Of a stretch of DNA of 64,000 nucleotides, positions 7,888 through 17,768 are shown in pieces. Within the stretch, counting starts at the first letter, position 1. The number at the start of each line of letters is the position of its first letter. A program made the position numbers and the translations under genes. A model generated the notes under the pieces. That model did not search any database and was not told where the DNA came from. It saw nothing but the letters and a program-made list of their open reading frames with translations. Source of the DNA: Staphylococcus americanisciuri (GTDB lineage Bacteria > Bacillota > Bacilli > Staphylococcales > Staphylococcaceae); NCBI RefSeq assembly GCF_024814435.1, contig NZ_JANUXY010000005.1, positions 1-64,000 of the forward strand. The letters are read 5' to 3'.

Positions 7888-8403
7888 ATGTATCCACATG
7901 TTCAACCTTTCATCACACAGCCATCAAAAAAATTTTATACGCAACAATATTTACATTACCGTACACTGTTGTATGAACTCTTAGACTCACCCGTCAAATC
8001 TACCCAGCATATCGGTGGTACGCAACATTTTAACTATCCAACTGAACCCATTCTTGATATTTTAGTTGGTGTTGACAATTTACATGATATCACATCGCTC
8101 GATGAAAAGCGGCTGAACTACGCAGGTTTTTATCGTTTGCATCATCCATATCATAAAAAAGTGATGATGGCTCGCTTTAACAACCTAACCGAGTTAAAAC
8201 AACAAGTACGACTTCATATTTTACAACGGAACACGCCTTTGTTTGAACACTATCTTGCATTAAACCAACTATTGACTGAGTCAGCTGACGCGATTGCTTT
8301 TTTCGCTGATCAAAAACAAGCATTGCTCGCATCCAGTCAGACTATTCGAGATTATGAAGCAGGTAAAACACAACTTTTTACGCAGTTGAACAAGTTTCTG
8401 TAA
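7888..8403 (+). CDS. GrpB-family protein (UPF0157), putative nucleotidyltransferase fold
   Basis: A 171-residue protein. The segment EPILDILVGVDNLHD near residue 50 matches the K-PIIDI-VGV core of GrpB-family proteins, which share a nucleotidyltransferase-like fold of unproven activity. The later segment with Y-A-K-QTRDYE-like IRDYEAGKTQL also fits. The usual glycine-serine pair before the core is replaced by IGGTQHF, so a catalytic role is uncertain. The ATG at 7888 has AAGGAGG 8 nt upstream, which decides it against an ATG ten codons earlier. It lies divergent from the lipoprotein gene and 92 bp before murB. Confidence 0.75.
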   Translation: MYPHVQPFITQPSKKFYTQQYLHYRTLLYELLDSPVKSTQHIGGTQHFNYPTEPILDILVGVDNLHDITSLDEKRLNYAGFYRLHHPYHKKVMMARFNNLTELKQQVRLHILQRNTPLFEHYLALNQLLTESADAIAFFADQKQALLASSQTIRDYEAGKTQLFTQLNKFL

Positions 8404-8495
8404 AGTTCTTCATATTTTGTTAGTTGATACATGACTTTCAGTGCGCTGAACAGTTAAAATAGAGTTAATGATAAACAGAAAGGATGTTACATAGA

Positions 8496-9431
8496 ATGAG
8501 CAAGAACATCTTACAGGATCTTGAACAAATAATCCCAAAAGAGATTATCAAAGTCAATGAGCCACTCAAAAAATATACTTATACTGAAACAGGTGGAATT
8601 GCAGACTTTTATATTTCACCTAAACGCTATGAAGATGTTCAACAAGTGGTTAAGTATGCCTATACACACAATATTCCTGTGACCTATTTAGGCAATGGTT
8701 CTAACATCATTATCCGTGACGGTGGCATTCGTGGCATTGTACTCAGCTTACTTGAACTGAACCATATTCAAGCAGCTGATGCCACAATCGTTGCAGGAAG
8801 CGGTGCGTCAATTATTGATGTATCCCGTAAAGCCCGTGATTTGTCTTTAACTGGATTGGAGTTTGCATGTGGTATTCCAGGTTCCATTGGAGGCGCCGTC
8901 TATATGAACGCCGGTGCCTATGGCGGTGAAGTGAAAGACATCATTGATTATGCACGTGTTATCAACGAAAAAGGTGACATGTTGCAACTCACACACAATG
9001 AATTGGCTCTAGATTACCGCAATAGTGTTATACAAAGTGAACATTATGTCGTATTAGAAGCTGCATTCACATTGACACCTGGTAACAAGGAGGACATCCA
9101 AACAGTGATGGATGATTTAACAGAGCGTCGCGAATCCAAGCAACCACTCGAATATCCTTCATGTGGTAGCGTCTTCCGTCGTCCACCTGGCCACTTTGCT
9201 GGCAAGTTGATTCAAGATGCCGAACTACAAGGGCATCGCATTGGCGGCGTAGAAGTATCGACAAAACATGCAGGCTTTATGGTTAATGTCGATAATGGAA
9301 CAGCGACCGACTATGAGAAGCTCATCAAGCATGTTCAATATGTTGTTAAAGAAAAGTTTGATGTTACATTAGAACGAGAAGTTCGTATTATCGGTGAACC
9401 TTTAGATAATACAACCTCAAAAGAAAGCTAA
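8496..9431 (+). CDS. murB: UDP-N-acetylenolpyruvoylglucosamine reductase MurB
   Basis: MurB reduces the enolpyruvyl group of UDP-GlcNAc-enolpyruvate with NADPH to give UDP-MurNAc in the cytoplasm. The 311 residues carry the FAD-binding core: [14 protein letters not shown] near 65, [11 protein letters not shown] near 100, the [20 protein letters not shown] stretch near 125 and [12 protein letters not shown] near 225 with the serine proton donor. C-terminal [16 protein letters not shown] is also conserved. It lacks the extra domain of type I MurB, as expected for Gram-positive type II enzymes. I took the ATG at 8496; the more upstream ATG at 8484 lies too near the AAGGATG site. It probably forms an operon with the zinc-finger gene 5 bases downstream. 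Confidence 0.97.
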   Translation: MSKNILQDLEQIIPKEIIKVNEPLKKYTYTETGGIADFYISPKRYEDVQQVVKYAYTHNIPVTYLGNGSNIIIRDGGIRGIVLSLLELNHIQAADATIVAGSGASIIDVSRKARDLSLTGLEFACGIPGSIGGAVYMNAGAYGGEVKDIIDYARVINEKGDMLQLTHNELALDYRNSVIQSEHYVVLEAAFTLTPGNKEDIQTVMDDLTERRESKQPLEYPSCGSVFRRPPGHFAGKLIQDAELQGHRIGGVEVSTKHAGFMVNVDNGTATDYEKLIKHVQYVVKEKFDVTLEREVRIIGEPLDNTTSKES

Positions 9432-9436
9432 GCGCA

Positions 9437-9754
9437 ATGGTACATGTTTATGGCGCTACAGTAGATAACGAAACTCGTTGCAAACATTACCATACAGAAG
9501 TTGATATTATTGCAATTAAGTTCAAATGCTGTAACAAATATTATCCATGCATTCATTGCCATAACGAAGCAGAAAGCCACAGTGCTGAACAATGGCCAAC
9601 AAAGACTTTTGACAATGAGAAAGCCGTATTGTGCGGTGTCTGTCAACATGAAATGACCATTCATACTTACATGCAAGTGACGAGTTGTCCTCATTGCCAC
9701 TCACTCTTCAATAGCCGATGTCAAGCACACTACCCTTATTATTTTGAAGTCTAA
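9437..9754 (+). CDS. CHY-type zinc-finger protein
   Basis: A 105-residue protein rich in Cys and His, with a CKHYH motif near residue 15, CCNKYYPCIHCH near 31, CGVCQHE near 66 and CPHCH near 84. This spacing matches the CHY zinc-finger family, which binds several zinc ions; the molecular role in bacteria is not known. It starts 5 bases after the murB stop without a good ribosome-binding site, which suggests translational coupling. As I remember it, the same murB-zinc finger pair occurs in S. aureus. Confidence 0.88.
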   Translation: MVHVYGATVDNETRCKHYHTEVDIIAIKFKCCNKYYPCIHCHNEAESHSAEQWPTKTFDNEKAVLCGVCQHEMTIHTYMQVTSCPHCHSLFNSRCQAHYPYYFEV

Positions 9755-9771
9755 AAATACTAATTGTTTAG

Positions 9772-9946
9772 CTTCTATGGTGGAAAGATAATGAAACGTG
9801 CCTAGTTTTGTTGATATTGTAATTCCAGCTAAGTTGAAATAGCGGTCTTCATTTAGGGCGTGTGTCCCAGTTGCTTTTGCATTTCGTATACTAAAAAACA
9901 AAAGACAGAATGGCTCATTCATGCCTTCCCAACACCAAAAATGTAG
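9772..9946 (+). repeat. MITE-like intergenic repeat, copy A
   Basis: About 175 bp starting CTTCTATGGTGG and ending near CACCAAAAATG. It is the most diverged of the five copies in the window: the central palindrome reads AGGGCGTGTGTCCCAG instead of AGCGTACAGTC. It fills the space between the zinc-finger gene and the nrdF terminator. Confidence 0.82.
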
Positions 9947-9968
9947 ATCTAAAATATATAAAAACATT

Positions 9969-10012
9969 TAAAAAGCGGTACGAACATATATCAAAATATG
10001 TTCATACCGCTT
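9969..10012 (-). terminator. Terminator of the nrdIEF operon
   Basis: Stem of about 16 bp with a G-U pair (AAGCGGTA and TACCGCTT ends) followed on the minus strand by TTTAAATG. It lies 11 bases beyond the nrdF stop. Confidence 0.85.
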
Positions 10013-10023
10013 CTTATATTACT

Positions 10024-10992
10024 TTAAAATAAAAAGTCTTCGTCACGCAATGCTTCAACATTCAATGCTAGCGTGTAACCATCACCTTTTACTGAGAAGA
10101 AATCATGGTTTTTAGTCGTTGTATCCAATGCATTCTCAATAATTGGATTAAACTCACGCTCTTCAAAGTATGGTTCAAAGCCTAAGTTAGCCAAAGCTTT
10201 ATTGCCGTTATAACGCACATAATTCAATACATCTTCAGCCAAGCCAATCGGTTCATACAAGCTGCGCGTATACGACACTTCATTGGCATATAACTCTTCT
10301 AATAACTTGTACATTTCACGGTCAGCACGTTGCTTTTCACTTTCTGATAACTCATTGCGTAAACTTTGTGCATCTAGCCCTGTGAAAACACCGTGAATAG
10401 ATTCGTCCAGCAAGATTTTCCGGATAATCTCACCAGAAGTAGTCATGCGTCCTTGACCAGCTAAATATAACGGATAATAAAAACCTGAATAAAATAAGAA
10501 TGTCTCTAAGAAAACACTTGAAACACGTGCCATATATTGATCATAAATTGATGCTTCTGGCTTCCACAACTTATGATAATTACCTACAATTTTTTCAGAT
10601 TTAAACTTTAAATGTGGTTCTTCCAATACCCATTTATCTAACAATTCATTCGTCTCTCTAGATGGCAACAAAGTCGTAAAGATATGAGAATAACTTTTAG
10701 CATGGATTTGTTCCATCATACCCATAAAAGAATACACCGCTTTTTTTCTCAAATCTTTCGTATGCATCATAATCAATGGCATTCCATCGTCCGCTTGATG
10801 TGTATCCAATCCTGTCAAACCAGCTAACGCTTTCTTGAATGCATCTTGTTCTGCTTCTGTTAATGTCTTCCAACTTGCAATATCTTTTGATACCTTAAAT
10901 TCTGTCTCTACCCACATCTGCGAAATGTTTTGACGCCAAAACATGTTTGTCATGTCTTCTTGTGTATTCCAATTTACAGCAATCATTGACAT
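10024..10992 (-). CDS. nrdF: Ribonucleoside-diphosphate reductase class Ib, beta subunit NrdF
   Basis: NrdF carries the dimetal-tyrosyl radical cofactor of the aerobic ribonucleotide reductase. The 322 residues show metal-ligand motifs THQADDGMP near 68, EQIHAKSYSHIF near 98 and DESIHGVF near 192, with a YSGFYYPLYLAG segment between. The protein looks full length. The start at 10992 has AGGAG 8 nt upstream. It is the last gene of nrdI-nrdE-nrdF, but unusually 367 bp lie between nrdE and nrdF, far more than expected in a tight operon, so nrdF may have an additional promoter. Confidence 0.97.
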   Translation of the reverse strand: MSMIAVNWNTQEDMTNMFWRQNISQMWVETEFKVSKDIASWKTLTEAEQDAFKKALAGLTGLDTHQADDGMPLIMMHTKDLRKKAVYSFMGMMEQIHAKSYSHIFTTLLPSRETNELLDKWVLEEPHLKFKSEKIVGNYHKLWKPEASIYDQYMARVSSVFLETFLFYSGFYYPLYLAGQGRMTTSGEIIRKILLDESIHGVFTGLDAQSLRNELSESEKQRADREMYKLLEELYANEVSYTRSLYEPIGLAEDVLNYVRYNGNKALANLGFEPYFEEREFNPIIENALDTTTKNHDFFSVKGDGYTLALNVEALRDEDFLF

Positions 10993-11359
10993 AAAAATCT
11001 CCTATCTATCATTTTTCCAACACTCATTGTTACTAAAAGGTAGCGCGTAAGGTTGGGACAAACAAATCCGTTAATGCTATCTCAGCCCTACACGCTTCAT
11101 TGCATTACGACGCTCTGATAAAAAGTCTGCTTCTTGAACAGTGACAAGCGGTTTCCCTGCACAAAAAAGAATGATACCTAACCCTTAATCAGCTACTGCC
11201 TTATACATTCATTTTGATGGTCTTACTGTTGTTCTATATTTGACAACGACACTCATTAAAACACTGCCATCTTCAATATTGTCATGTTATCTCTCAATAA
11301 TAAACATGCGTGCAGCTATAAAAGACAATGACTTGTTCGTTACCTTCTACCCTTCGCTT
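10993..11359. other. Long spacer between nrdE and nrdF
   Basis: 367 bases without a convincing gene. A short minus-strand frame near 11080-11165 reads like a protein tail (AGKPLVTVQEADFLSERR and so on) ending in a stop, without a start or ribosome site. The sequence TCAGCTACTGCCTT at 11189-11202 recurs inverted at 28892-28905 in another spacer, and AGGGCTG-A/G-GATA segments occur in both. It may be a decayed insertion or a second repeat family. Confidence 0.4.
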
Positions 11360-13465
11360 TTATATCGCACAACTTGTACACTCTTCTACACTTAATAGCT
11401 TGTTACGTGTATAGTACAGTGACTTGAGCCCTTTGTGATGTGCATACACGTATAGACGTGCTAATTCACGTGTTGAAATATCAGAGTTAACATATAAAAT
11501 CGTTGAAATTCCTTGATCAATATGTGATTGAATTGTTGCTATCAAATCAATCAGCTTCATTTGGTCTGTATTAAATGCTGACTTGTAATACCACATTGTT
11601 TGCGGTGATAAAAATGGCATTGGGTAGAACGTCTCCGCATTACCATATGTACGACGTTCAATCTGGTCAACAATCGGCATCACAGAACTTGTTGCATTTT
11701 GCACATAAGAGATACTTTGAGTTGGTGCAATAGCTAAACGATATGCATGATATAAACCATACGTCTTAACATCTGCTGCCAATGCGTGCCAATCTTCTTT
11801 TGTCGGAATTTCATGTGGGGCAAACAATGCTTTCACTTTGTCATATTCTGGTAAAAAGTTCTCTGTTGTATAGCGTTCAAAATAACGACCGCTTGCGTAA
11901 TCAGATAACTCAAAGCCCTCAAAAGCTTCCCCGCGTTCTTTCGCAATTTGCATTGAACGTTCAATTGAATAATAGTTCATCATCATGAAGAATACATTCG
12001 CAAAATCTTTCGCTTCTTCAGATTCGTAGTTGATTTGATTTTTAGCTAAATAGCCATGTAAGTTCATGACACCCAGTCCAACTGAATGCAGCTCACTATT
12101 CGCTTTTCTTACACCTGGCGCATTTTGAATATTGGCTTCATCACTCACAACTGTCAATGCGTCCATACCCGTATGCACAGAATCTCTAAATTTATCAGAT
12201 TCCATCACATTCACAATGTTCAATGAACCAAGGTTACATGAGATGTCTCGTTTAATCTCGTCTTCAATACCGTAATCATTAATAATAGATGTTTCTTGAA
12301 GTTGGAAAATCTCCGTACATAAATTACTCATTTTAATCTGACCGATATTACTGTTCGCATGTACACGGTTCGCATTATCTTTAAACATCAAATATGGATA
12401 ACCGGATTGCAATTGTGTCTGTGCAATCATATTCAACATCTCACGTGCATCTTTACGCTTCTTCATAATGTTTGGATTTTCAACAAGACGATCATAGTAT
12501 TCATCAATATTGATATCATCAAGTGTCACACCGTACTCTTGTTCTACCGTGTGTGGCGCAAACATATAGAAATCTTTGCCTTCTTTGGCCAAATCAAAAA
12601 ACTTAGAAGGTACAATTAAGCCTGTTGAAATTGTCGACAAACGCAAATCTTCATCAGCATTTACTTTTTTCGTATCTAGAAATTCTTCCACGTCATAATG
12701 GAAAATGTTTAAATAAACTGCACCAGCACCTGGGCGTTGACCGAGTTGATCAGCATAACTAAAACCACCCTCGAGCGCTTTGGCTACAGGTAACACGCCT
12801 TTCGCAACACCTTTAATCCCTTTAATCGCTTCACCACGTGCACGCAGCTTAGACAAGTTGATGGCCACACCGCCACCAATCTTACTCAATTGTTTCGCCG
12901 TAGAATCGATAAAGTTGATTGAGTTCAAGCTATCATCTACTTCTAATAAGAAACAAGAAACCAATTCACCACGTCTTGCACGGCCAGCATTTAAAAATGT
13001 CGGTGTTGCCGGTTGATAGCGTTGATCAATCATTGCTCGGATAAAACGCTTAGCAAGCGAAACATCTCCTTTGGCTAGATACAATGACACGATTGTGACA
13101 TGTTGGTGATAATTCTCAAGATATTGTGATTTATCATTTGTTTTGAGCGCGTAATCTTTATAAAACTTACTCGCTGACATATAACTTGCAAAATGGAATG
13201 ACAATCCATTCGCAAAATCAATAATATCTGTTAACTGCGCTTCAGTATAATCGTTGAAAACATTGTAATAGAACTGATTCTCTACTAAAAAGTGAAGGCG
13301 TGCTAGTTCATTATCAAAGCGAACTGTCTTATCACGAATCTCTTCTAAATAAACATTTAACGCTTCTTGATCTTTTTCTAATTTAAAAAAACCATTTTCA
13401 TTTCGCTTAGTTACTTCATTATTTAACTCTATGTGATTGTAATACTTCTCTTTCATAGATTTCAT
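11360..13465 (-). CDS. nrdE: Ribonucleoside-diphosphate reductase class Ib, alpha subunit NrdE
   Basis: The large catalytic subunit that reduces ribonucleoside diphosphates. The 701 residues contain [11 protein letters not shown] near 170 and [10 protein letters not shown] near 410 (the redox cysteine pair), the radical relay near [14 protein letters not shown] in the C-terminal part, and the C-terminal CTSCAI redox tail that takes electrons from NrdH or thioredoxin. It lacks the N-terminal ATP cone, as class Ib enzymes do. The start is ATG 13465, preceded by AAGGTGG; it overlaps nrdI by 47 bases in a different frame, so translation is probably coupled. Confidence 0.97.
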   Translation of the reverse strand: MKSMKEKYYNHIELNNEVTKRNENGFFKLEKDQEALNVYLEEIRDKTVRFDNELARLHFLVENQFYYNVFNDYTEAQLTDIIDFANGLSFHFASYMSASKFYKDYALKTNDKSQYLENYHQHVTIVSLYLAKGDVSLAKRFIRAMIDQRYQPATPTFLNAGRARRGELVSCFLLEVDDSLNSINFIDSTAKQLSKIGGGVAINLSKLRARGEAIKGIKGVAKGVLPVAKALEGGFSYADQLGQRPGAGAVYLNIFHYDVEEFLDTKKVNADEDLRLSTISTGLIVPSKFFDLAKEGKDFYMFAPHTVEQEYGVTLDDINIDEYYDRLVENPNIMKKRKDAREMLNMIAQTQLQSGYPYLMFKDNANRVHANSNIGQIKMSNLCTEIFQLQETSIINDYGIEDEIKRDISCNLGSLNIVNVMESDKFRDSVHTGMDALTVVSDEANIQNAPGVRKANSELHSVGLGVMNLHGYLAKNQINYESEEAKDFANVFFMMMNYYSIERSMQIAKERGEAFEGFELSDYASGRYFERYTTENFLPEYDKVKALFAPHEIPTKEDWHALAADVKTYGLYHAYRLAIAPTQSISYVQNATSSVMPIVDQIERRTYGNAETFYPMPFLSPQTMWYYKSAFNTDQMKLIDLIATIQSHIDQGISTILYVNSDISTRELARLYVYAHHKGLKSLYYTRNKLLSVEECTSCAI

Positions 13466-13826
13466 CAAAATTAACCACCTTCTCTTTAAACTCCATTGTA
13501 TCTTTCAAAGTGCCATGTAATTCGAACTTCATCAGTAACGGAACATCATACGCTTGTGAAATGATCACACCCGCTTTGGCAAAATTATTCCCCCAATTGC
13601 GATTGCCACTTGCTGCGACACCTTTTAGCCCTGCTTGATTTGTTTTTAAAAATTGTTCTACAGGCGCTGGCACTTCTCCAAAACCAATCGTTCCGGTTAC
13701 CAAAATAAATGGTTCCTCAACTTTGTCTGACGCATTGGCTTCTGTAATCTCGTATAAATCCTCTAACTCTGTTCGTTTAAGAAAGCGTCTAACATTGCCT
13801 GTAAAAGAATAAAAAACAACTTTCAT
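13419..13826 (-). CDS. nrdI: Class Ib ribonucleotide reductase assembly flavodoxin NrdI
   Basis: NrdI is an FMN protein that supplies the oxidant for making the dimanganese-tyrosyl radical of NrdF. The 135 residues show the flavin loops [14 protein letters not shown] near the N terminus, [11 protein letters not shown] near 45 and [11 protein letters not shown] near 75. The start is the ATG at 13826 with GGGCGG 9 nt upstream; an ATG nine codons earlier is less likely. First gene of the operon; two NrdR boxes and a promoter lie about 270 bases upstream. Confidence 0.95.
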   Translation of the reverse strand: MKVVFYSFTGNVRRFLKRTELEDLYEITEANASDKVEEPFILVTGTIGFGEVPAPVEQFLKTNQAGLKGVAASGNRNWGNNFAKAGVIISQAYDVPLLMKFELHGTLKDTMEFKEKVVNFDEIYEREVLQSHRVK

Positions 13827-13918
13827 AAAAAGACCGCCCTTCATATTCTTCACTTAACAGCGCATTGTGCTTTAAAGTGCGCACATTATTTGACATCGCT
13901 AAACTTATCATGCCAAAT

Positions 13919-13946
13919 AAAAAAGCGAACATATATTCCTTTCGCT
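13919..13946 (-). terminator. Terminator-like hairpin inside the nrdI leader
   Basis: On the minus strand AGCGAA and TTCGCT form a 6-bp stem followed by six T residues, between the nrd promoter and nrdI. It could be an attenuator or the end of a short upstream transcript. Its strength is modest. Confidence 0.5.
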
Positions 13947-14095
13947 CGTGTGCTCTAATCGACTCATCATGAAATATTTCGTGTCCATACCTATTACTTG
14001 TTAAGTAGTTTCATATTCGACACTACTTCCACAATGCCATTATCGTATGTAAAAATCCTTTCCACCTCGTACATCTCGTATTCAACTTGTACAAA

Positions 14096-14111
14096 ACACA
14101 ATATATAGTGT
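14096..14111 (-). promoter_or_regulatory. NrdR box 1
   Basis: ACACAATATATAGTGT fits the palindromic NrdR box consensus. It overlaps the likely -10 element (TATATT on the minus strand at 14105-14100) of the nrdIEF promoter, so NrdR bound here would block RNA polymerase. Confidence 0.88.
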
Positions 14112-14121
14112 ATTTATCGTC

Positions 14122-14143
14122 TGTCAAACACTATATTCTGTGT
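14122..14143 (-). promoter_or_regulatory. nrdIEF -35 element and NrdR box 2
   Basis: The second NrdR box ACACTATATTCTGTGT (14128-14143) lies 32 bases from the first, close to three helical turns, as is usual for paired NrdR sites. The consensus -35 element TTGACA on the minus strand (14127-14122) sits between the boxes, 16 bases from the -10. Confidence 0.85.
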
Positions 14144-14463
14144 TATATTATACATAACAACTTCTCTAAATAAAAGAGGAAATATTGCAGTATTGTATCT
14201 GAAAACAGTCAAATTCAATGGTATCAACATGTACAACATTTAAGAAATTTATTTGAACAGATTTCGAGCTTTTTTACTTGACTTTTCAAAACACTCTCTA
14301 AAGAACATAAGTTCGCTTTAATTATATACTTTCTAATGTAAAATCAACGTTCTTACTGTATACCATTCAGATAACAAAATCAAAAATTTGAAATGTAGCA
14401 CATCCCCCGCTTTTATGCTACGATAGATATGTTGAAAATTTAGATATTGATAGAGGCGATTGC
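14144..14463. other. Intergenic region upstream of the EamA transporter gene
   Basis: About 320 AT-rich bases between the divergent nrd promoter and the transporter gene. I see no gene, strong hairpin or known riboswitch in it; a promoter for the rightward operon must lie here. Confidence 0.4.
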
Positions 14464-15345
14464 ATGAATTCTAAAATGAAAGGCATTATCGCTATCTTAA
14501 TTTCTGCTATTGGTTTTAGCTTTATGGCAGTTTTTTTTCGTCTTGCTGGCGACTTACCTGTCTTTCAAAAATCATTGGCACGAAATTTCGTCGCGATGTT
14601 TATCCCCTTGTTTTTCATCTTAAAATATAAACAACCCTTTTTTGGCAAATTGAGTAGTCAACCTTTACTCATCACACGTTCACTACTCGGTCTAACAGGT
14701 GTTTTGTTGAATATCTATGCCATTGATCATATGGTATTAAGCGATGCAGACATCTTGATGAAACTCAATCCATTTTGGACTATTTTACTGAGCTTGATTA
14801 TTTTAAAAGAAAAAATTGAACGCTATCAATTAGTCGCAATGATTGTTGCTATCATTGGTATGTTTTTTGTCGTTCAGCCTGAATTTTCGTCTGCTACAAT
14901 ACCTGCTGTGATTGGTTTATTATCTGGTATTTTTGCTGCTAGTGCTTATACAGCTGTTCGGGCATTAAGCACACGAGAAGCACCTTATACCATTGTTTTT
15001 TATTTTTCATTCTTTTCAGTTGTTGCACTCTTACCGTTTGTGATTTTCACCTATGAGCCGATGACATCCATGCAAATTATTTATTTAGTGTTTGCCGGTT
15101 TATCTGCTGCAGTAGGACAGATTGGCATAACAATCGCATATAGTTATGCCCCTGCAAAAGACATTTCTATTTTCACCTATGCGTCTATTCTGTTCACTGC
15201 CTTGATTGGCTTTATACTCTTTGGCGAATCACCGAACTTCTATGCTGTGATTGGATATGTCATTATTCTAACTGCAAGCTATTATATGTTCGAAGTAGCC
15301 AGACGCACAACGTCACCAAAGCGACATAAGCAATCAAAAACTTAA
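14464..15345 (+). CDS. EamA/DMT-family transporter
   Basis: A 293-residue membrane protein with about ten hydrophobic segments in two homologous halves, the architecture of EamA-type drug/metabolite transporters. The first half includes [16 protein letters not shown] near 75 and the second [16 protein letters not shown] near 155. The substrate is unknown. It starts at ATG 14464 with AGAGGCG upstream and is followed 20 bases later by queF, so the two are probably cotranscribed. As I remember it, the pair also lies beside nrdIEF in S. aureus. Confidence 0.85.
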   Translation: MNSKMKGIIAILISAIGFSFMAVFFRLAGDLPVFQKSLARNFVAMFIPLFFILKYKQPFFGKLSSQPLLITRSLLGLTGVLLNIYAIDHMVLSDADILMKLNPFWTILLSLIILKEKIERYQLVAMIVAIIGMFFVVQPEFSSATIPAVIGLLSGIFAASAYTAVRALSTREAPYTIVFYFSFFSVVALLPFVIFTYEPMTSMQIIYLVFAGLSAAVGQIGITIAYSYAPAKDISIFTYASILFTALIGFILFGESPNFYAVIGYVIILTASYYMFEVARRTTSPKRHKQSKT

Positions 15346-15365
15346 TTTATAGAGGAGGTCTTAAA

Positions 15366-15866
15366 ATGTCTAAAGGACGTTCAAAAAAAGACTTACAAGA
15401 TATTACACTACTCGGCAATCAAGACAATGTGTACAACTTTGATTATCGCCCCGATGTCTTAGAAACTTTTGATAATAAGCATCAAGGTCGCGACTATTTT
15501 GTCAAATTTAATTGCCCAGAATTCACATCACTTTGTCCTATTACAGGGCAGCCAGATTTTGCGACAATCTATATTTCGTATATCCCACATATTAAAATGG
15601 TAGAATCGAAATCCCTTAAATTGTACTTATTTAGTTTTCGCAATCATGGTGATTTTCATGAGGATTGTATGAATATTATTATGAATGATCTCATCGAATT
15701 AATGAATCCTCATTATATTGAAGTTTGGGGTAAATTCACTCCGCGTGGTGGCATTTCAATAGACCCATATACCAATTACGGTCGTCCAAATAGTAAATAT
15801 GAAAAAATGGCAGAATATCGCATGATGAATCATGACCTCTACCCTGAGAATATCGATAACCGCTAA
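15366..15866 (+). CDS. queF: NADPH-dependent 7-cyano-7-deazaguanine reductase QueF
   Basis: QueF reduces preQ0 to preQ1, the last free-base step before tRNA-guanine transglycosylase in queuosine synthesis. The 166 residues match the unimodular (YkvM) form. The catalytic cysteine is in [12 protein letters not shown] near residue 57, and the QueF motif with [16 protein letters not shown] near 85 binds NADPH. The start is ATG 15366 with a strong GAGGAGG site. The substrate-making genes queC, queD and queE lie 18 kb to the right under a preQ1 riboswitch; I see no such riboswitch here. Confidence 0.96.
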   Translation: MSKGRSKKDLQDITLLGNQDNVYNFDYRPDVLETFDNKHQGRDYFVKFNCPEFTSLCPITGQPDFATIYISYIPHIKMVESKSLKLYLFSFRNHGDFHEDCMNIIMNDLIELMNPHYIEVWGKFTPRGGISIDPYTNYGRPNSKYEKMAEYRMMNHDLYPENIDNR

Positions 15867-15877
15867 TATTGAAGTTT

Positions 15878-15918
15878 AAAGACGTGAAGTATGGCACACT
15901 ACTATGCTTCACGTCTTT
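15878..15918 (+). terminator. Hairpin behind queF, probable terminator
   Basis: Stem AAAGACGTGAAGTAT with ATGCTTCACGTCTTT (one G-U pair). The T-run is weak (TAGTTGTT), so termination may be incomplete. Confidence 0.7.
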
Positions 15919-16030
15919 AGTTGTTAATACAGACAAATTGTTATATATGACTTTTTCAGAATTTTCTTGTTAAAAATAGTTAATAGGTTTAAAATAGTTT
16001 TAACTCTTTAAAAAGGAAAGGGGAAGTATT

Positions 16031-17542
16031 ATGAGCAAACATTACACAAAGGAAGAAATTCTGAATAGTACACCACGTACGGGTTTCTTCGGGCATCCCA
16101 AAGGGTTAAGCACCCTATTCTTTACAGAGTTTTGGGAGAGGTTTAGCTATTACGGCATGAAAGCCATATTAGCTTACTACATTTATTACTCTGTAGCAAA
16201 AGGTGGCTTTGGCCTTGATCAGGGTGTTGCACTACAAATCGTCTCTATGTATGGGGCGTTAATCTATATGAGTGGGGTTATCGGTGGATGGATAGCCGAT
16301 CGCATCATCGGTACACGTCATGCATTATTTTATGGCGGTATCTTAATTATGATAGGGCATATTTTATTATCATTACCTAATAACTTTGCCCTTTTATTAG
16401 CCGCGTTATTCTTTTTGATTATCGGTACAGGACTATTGAAACCAAACATTTCATCAACAGTTGGTTTGTTGTATGAAAAAAATGATCCACGTATGGACTC
16501 TGCATTCACAATCTTCTATATGTCTATTAACCTTGGTGGTTTATTATCACCATTGATTATTGGTTGGACACAAATCAATATCGGATTCCATGCAGGTTTT
16601 GCTATTGCTGCAGTCGGTATGTTCTTCGGCTTACTTACTTATTTCATTACCAACAAAAAATATTTAGGTTTAGCAGGATTAGAAGTACCTGATCCATTAC
16701 TGAAAGAAGAAAAAGCCAAATTCATTAAAATTACATCTATTGTCGTTGTTTTAATTGCTGTTGTTTGTGTTGGTCTATACATGATTGATCAACTTACAAT
16801 TGGTAACCTTGCAACCTTTGTCACATTATTAGGTATCGGCTTGCCATTGTTCTACTTTATTAAAATGATTGCAAGTAAGAAAACAGCAGATTATGAACGC
16901 AAGCGTGTTTTTGCTTACATACCACTTTTTATTGCATCTGTTGCATTCTGGATGATTCAAGAACAAGGTTCAACAGTATTGGCACAATTTGCTGATACAA
17001 AAACACAGTTAGACTTAGCAAAAGTAACAGGGGGTTTAATTGATTTCCATATTCCACCAGCGTGGTTCCAATCACTTAATCCTCTATTCATCGTTGTACT
17101 TGCACCTATTTTCTCAATTTTATGGGTAAAACTCGGTCGTTTTAATCCACCGACAGTTGTTAAGTTTGCAATTGGTGTATTACTTGCCGGCGTGTCTTAC
17201 TTAATCATGGTAATTCCATTATCAAGTGGCACAGAATTGATTAACCCATTCTGGTTAGTAGCAAGCTTCTTAATTGTTACATTAGGTGAGCTGTGCTTAT
17301 CACCAATCGGCTTATCTACAACAACAAAGTTAGCGCCAGAAGCATTTACAGCTCAGATGATGAGTGTGTGGTTCTTGTCTAATGCAATGGCTCAAGGTAT
17401 CAATGCACAGATGGTTACAATTTATACATCTATTAGTTCTAATCAATACTTCTTGTACTCAGGAAGCATTGCACTTGTAATTGGTATCTTATTATTCATT
17501 GCAACACCTTTTATTAAAAACTTAATGCAAGGTGTTAAATAA
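16031..17542 (+). CDS. dtpT: Proton-dependent di-/tripeptide transporter DtpT (POT family)
   Basis: A 503-residue symporter of the POT/PTR family in the cytoplasmic membrane that imports di- and tripeptides with protons. It has about fourteen hydrophobic segments. The family motif ExxER appears as FTEFWERFSYYGMKA near residue 33, and the PTR2 signature FTIFYMSINLGGLLSP near 162. The start ATG 16031 has AAAGGGG upstream. A near-perfect hairpin follows the gene, so it is a single transcription unit. Confidence 0.93.
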   Translation: MSKHYTKEEILNSTPRTGFFGHPKGLSTLFFTEFWERFSYYGMKAILAYYIYYSVAKGGFGLDQGVALQIVSMYGALIYMSGVIGGWIADRIIGTRHALFYGGILIMIGHILLSLPNNFALLLAALFFLIIGTGLLKPNISSTVGLLYEKNDPRMDSAFTIFYMSINLGGLLSPLIIGWTQINIGFHAGFAIAAVGMFFGLLTYFITNKKYLGLAGLEVPDPLLKEEKAKFIKITSIVVVLIAVVCVGLYMIDQLTIGNLATFVTLLGIGLPLFYFIKMIASKKTADYERKRVFAYIPLFIASVAFWMIQEQGSTVLAQFADTKTQLDLAKVTGGLIDFHIPPAWFQSLNPLFIVVLAPIFSILWVKLGRFNPPTVVKFAIGVLLAGVSYLIMVIPLSSGTELINPFWLVASFLIVTLGELCLSPIGLSTTTKLAPEAFTAQMMSVWFLSNAMAQGINAQMVTIYTSISSNQYFLYSGSIALVIGILLFIATPFIKNLMQGVK

Positions 17543-17550
17543 CATCACAT

Positions 17551-17595
17551 ATAAACAAGCACTTTCCCTTTTTTGCAGAGAAAGTGCTTGTTTAT
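17551..17595 (+). terminator. Terminator of dtpT
   Basis: Perfect 16-bp stem (17551-17566 with 17580-17595) and a 13-nt loop. The T-run afterwards is short because the repeat copy B starts directly behind it. Confidence 0.8.
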
Positions 17596-17757
17596 ATCTA
17601 TGGTAGAAAGATAATGATAAGTACCTAGTTTTTATATTGTACTCCACCTAAATTGAATGCGCTGGTTTCATTTAGCGTACAGTCTTTATGATTGTGCGCT
17701 TTTTGCATACTAAAAGGCGGAATAGCTCATCATGCCATCCCACCACAAAAATGTTGA
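17596..17757 (+). repeat. MITE-like intergenic repeat, copy B
   Basis: About 160 bp from ATCTATGGTAG to CACCACAAAAATG. It contains GATAATGATAAGTAC near the left end and the central palindrome AGCGTACAGTC / GATTGTGCGCT. It lies between the dtpT terminator and the 3' end of the nucleotidase gene. Confidence 0.88.
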
Positions 17758-17768
17758 ACCTGATATGA

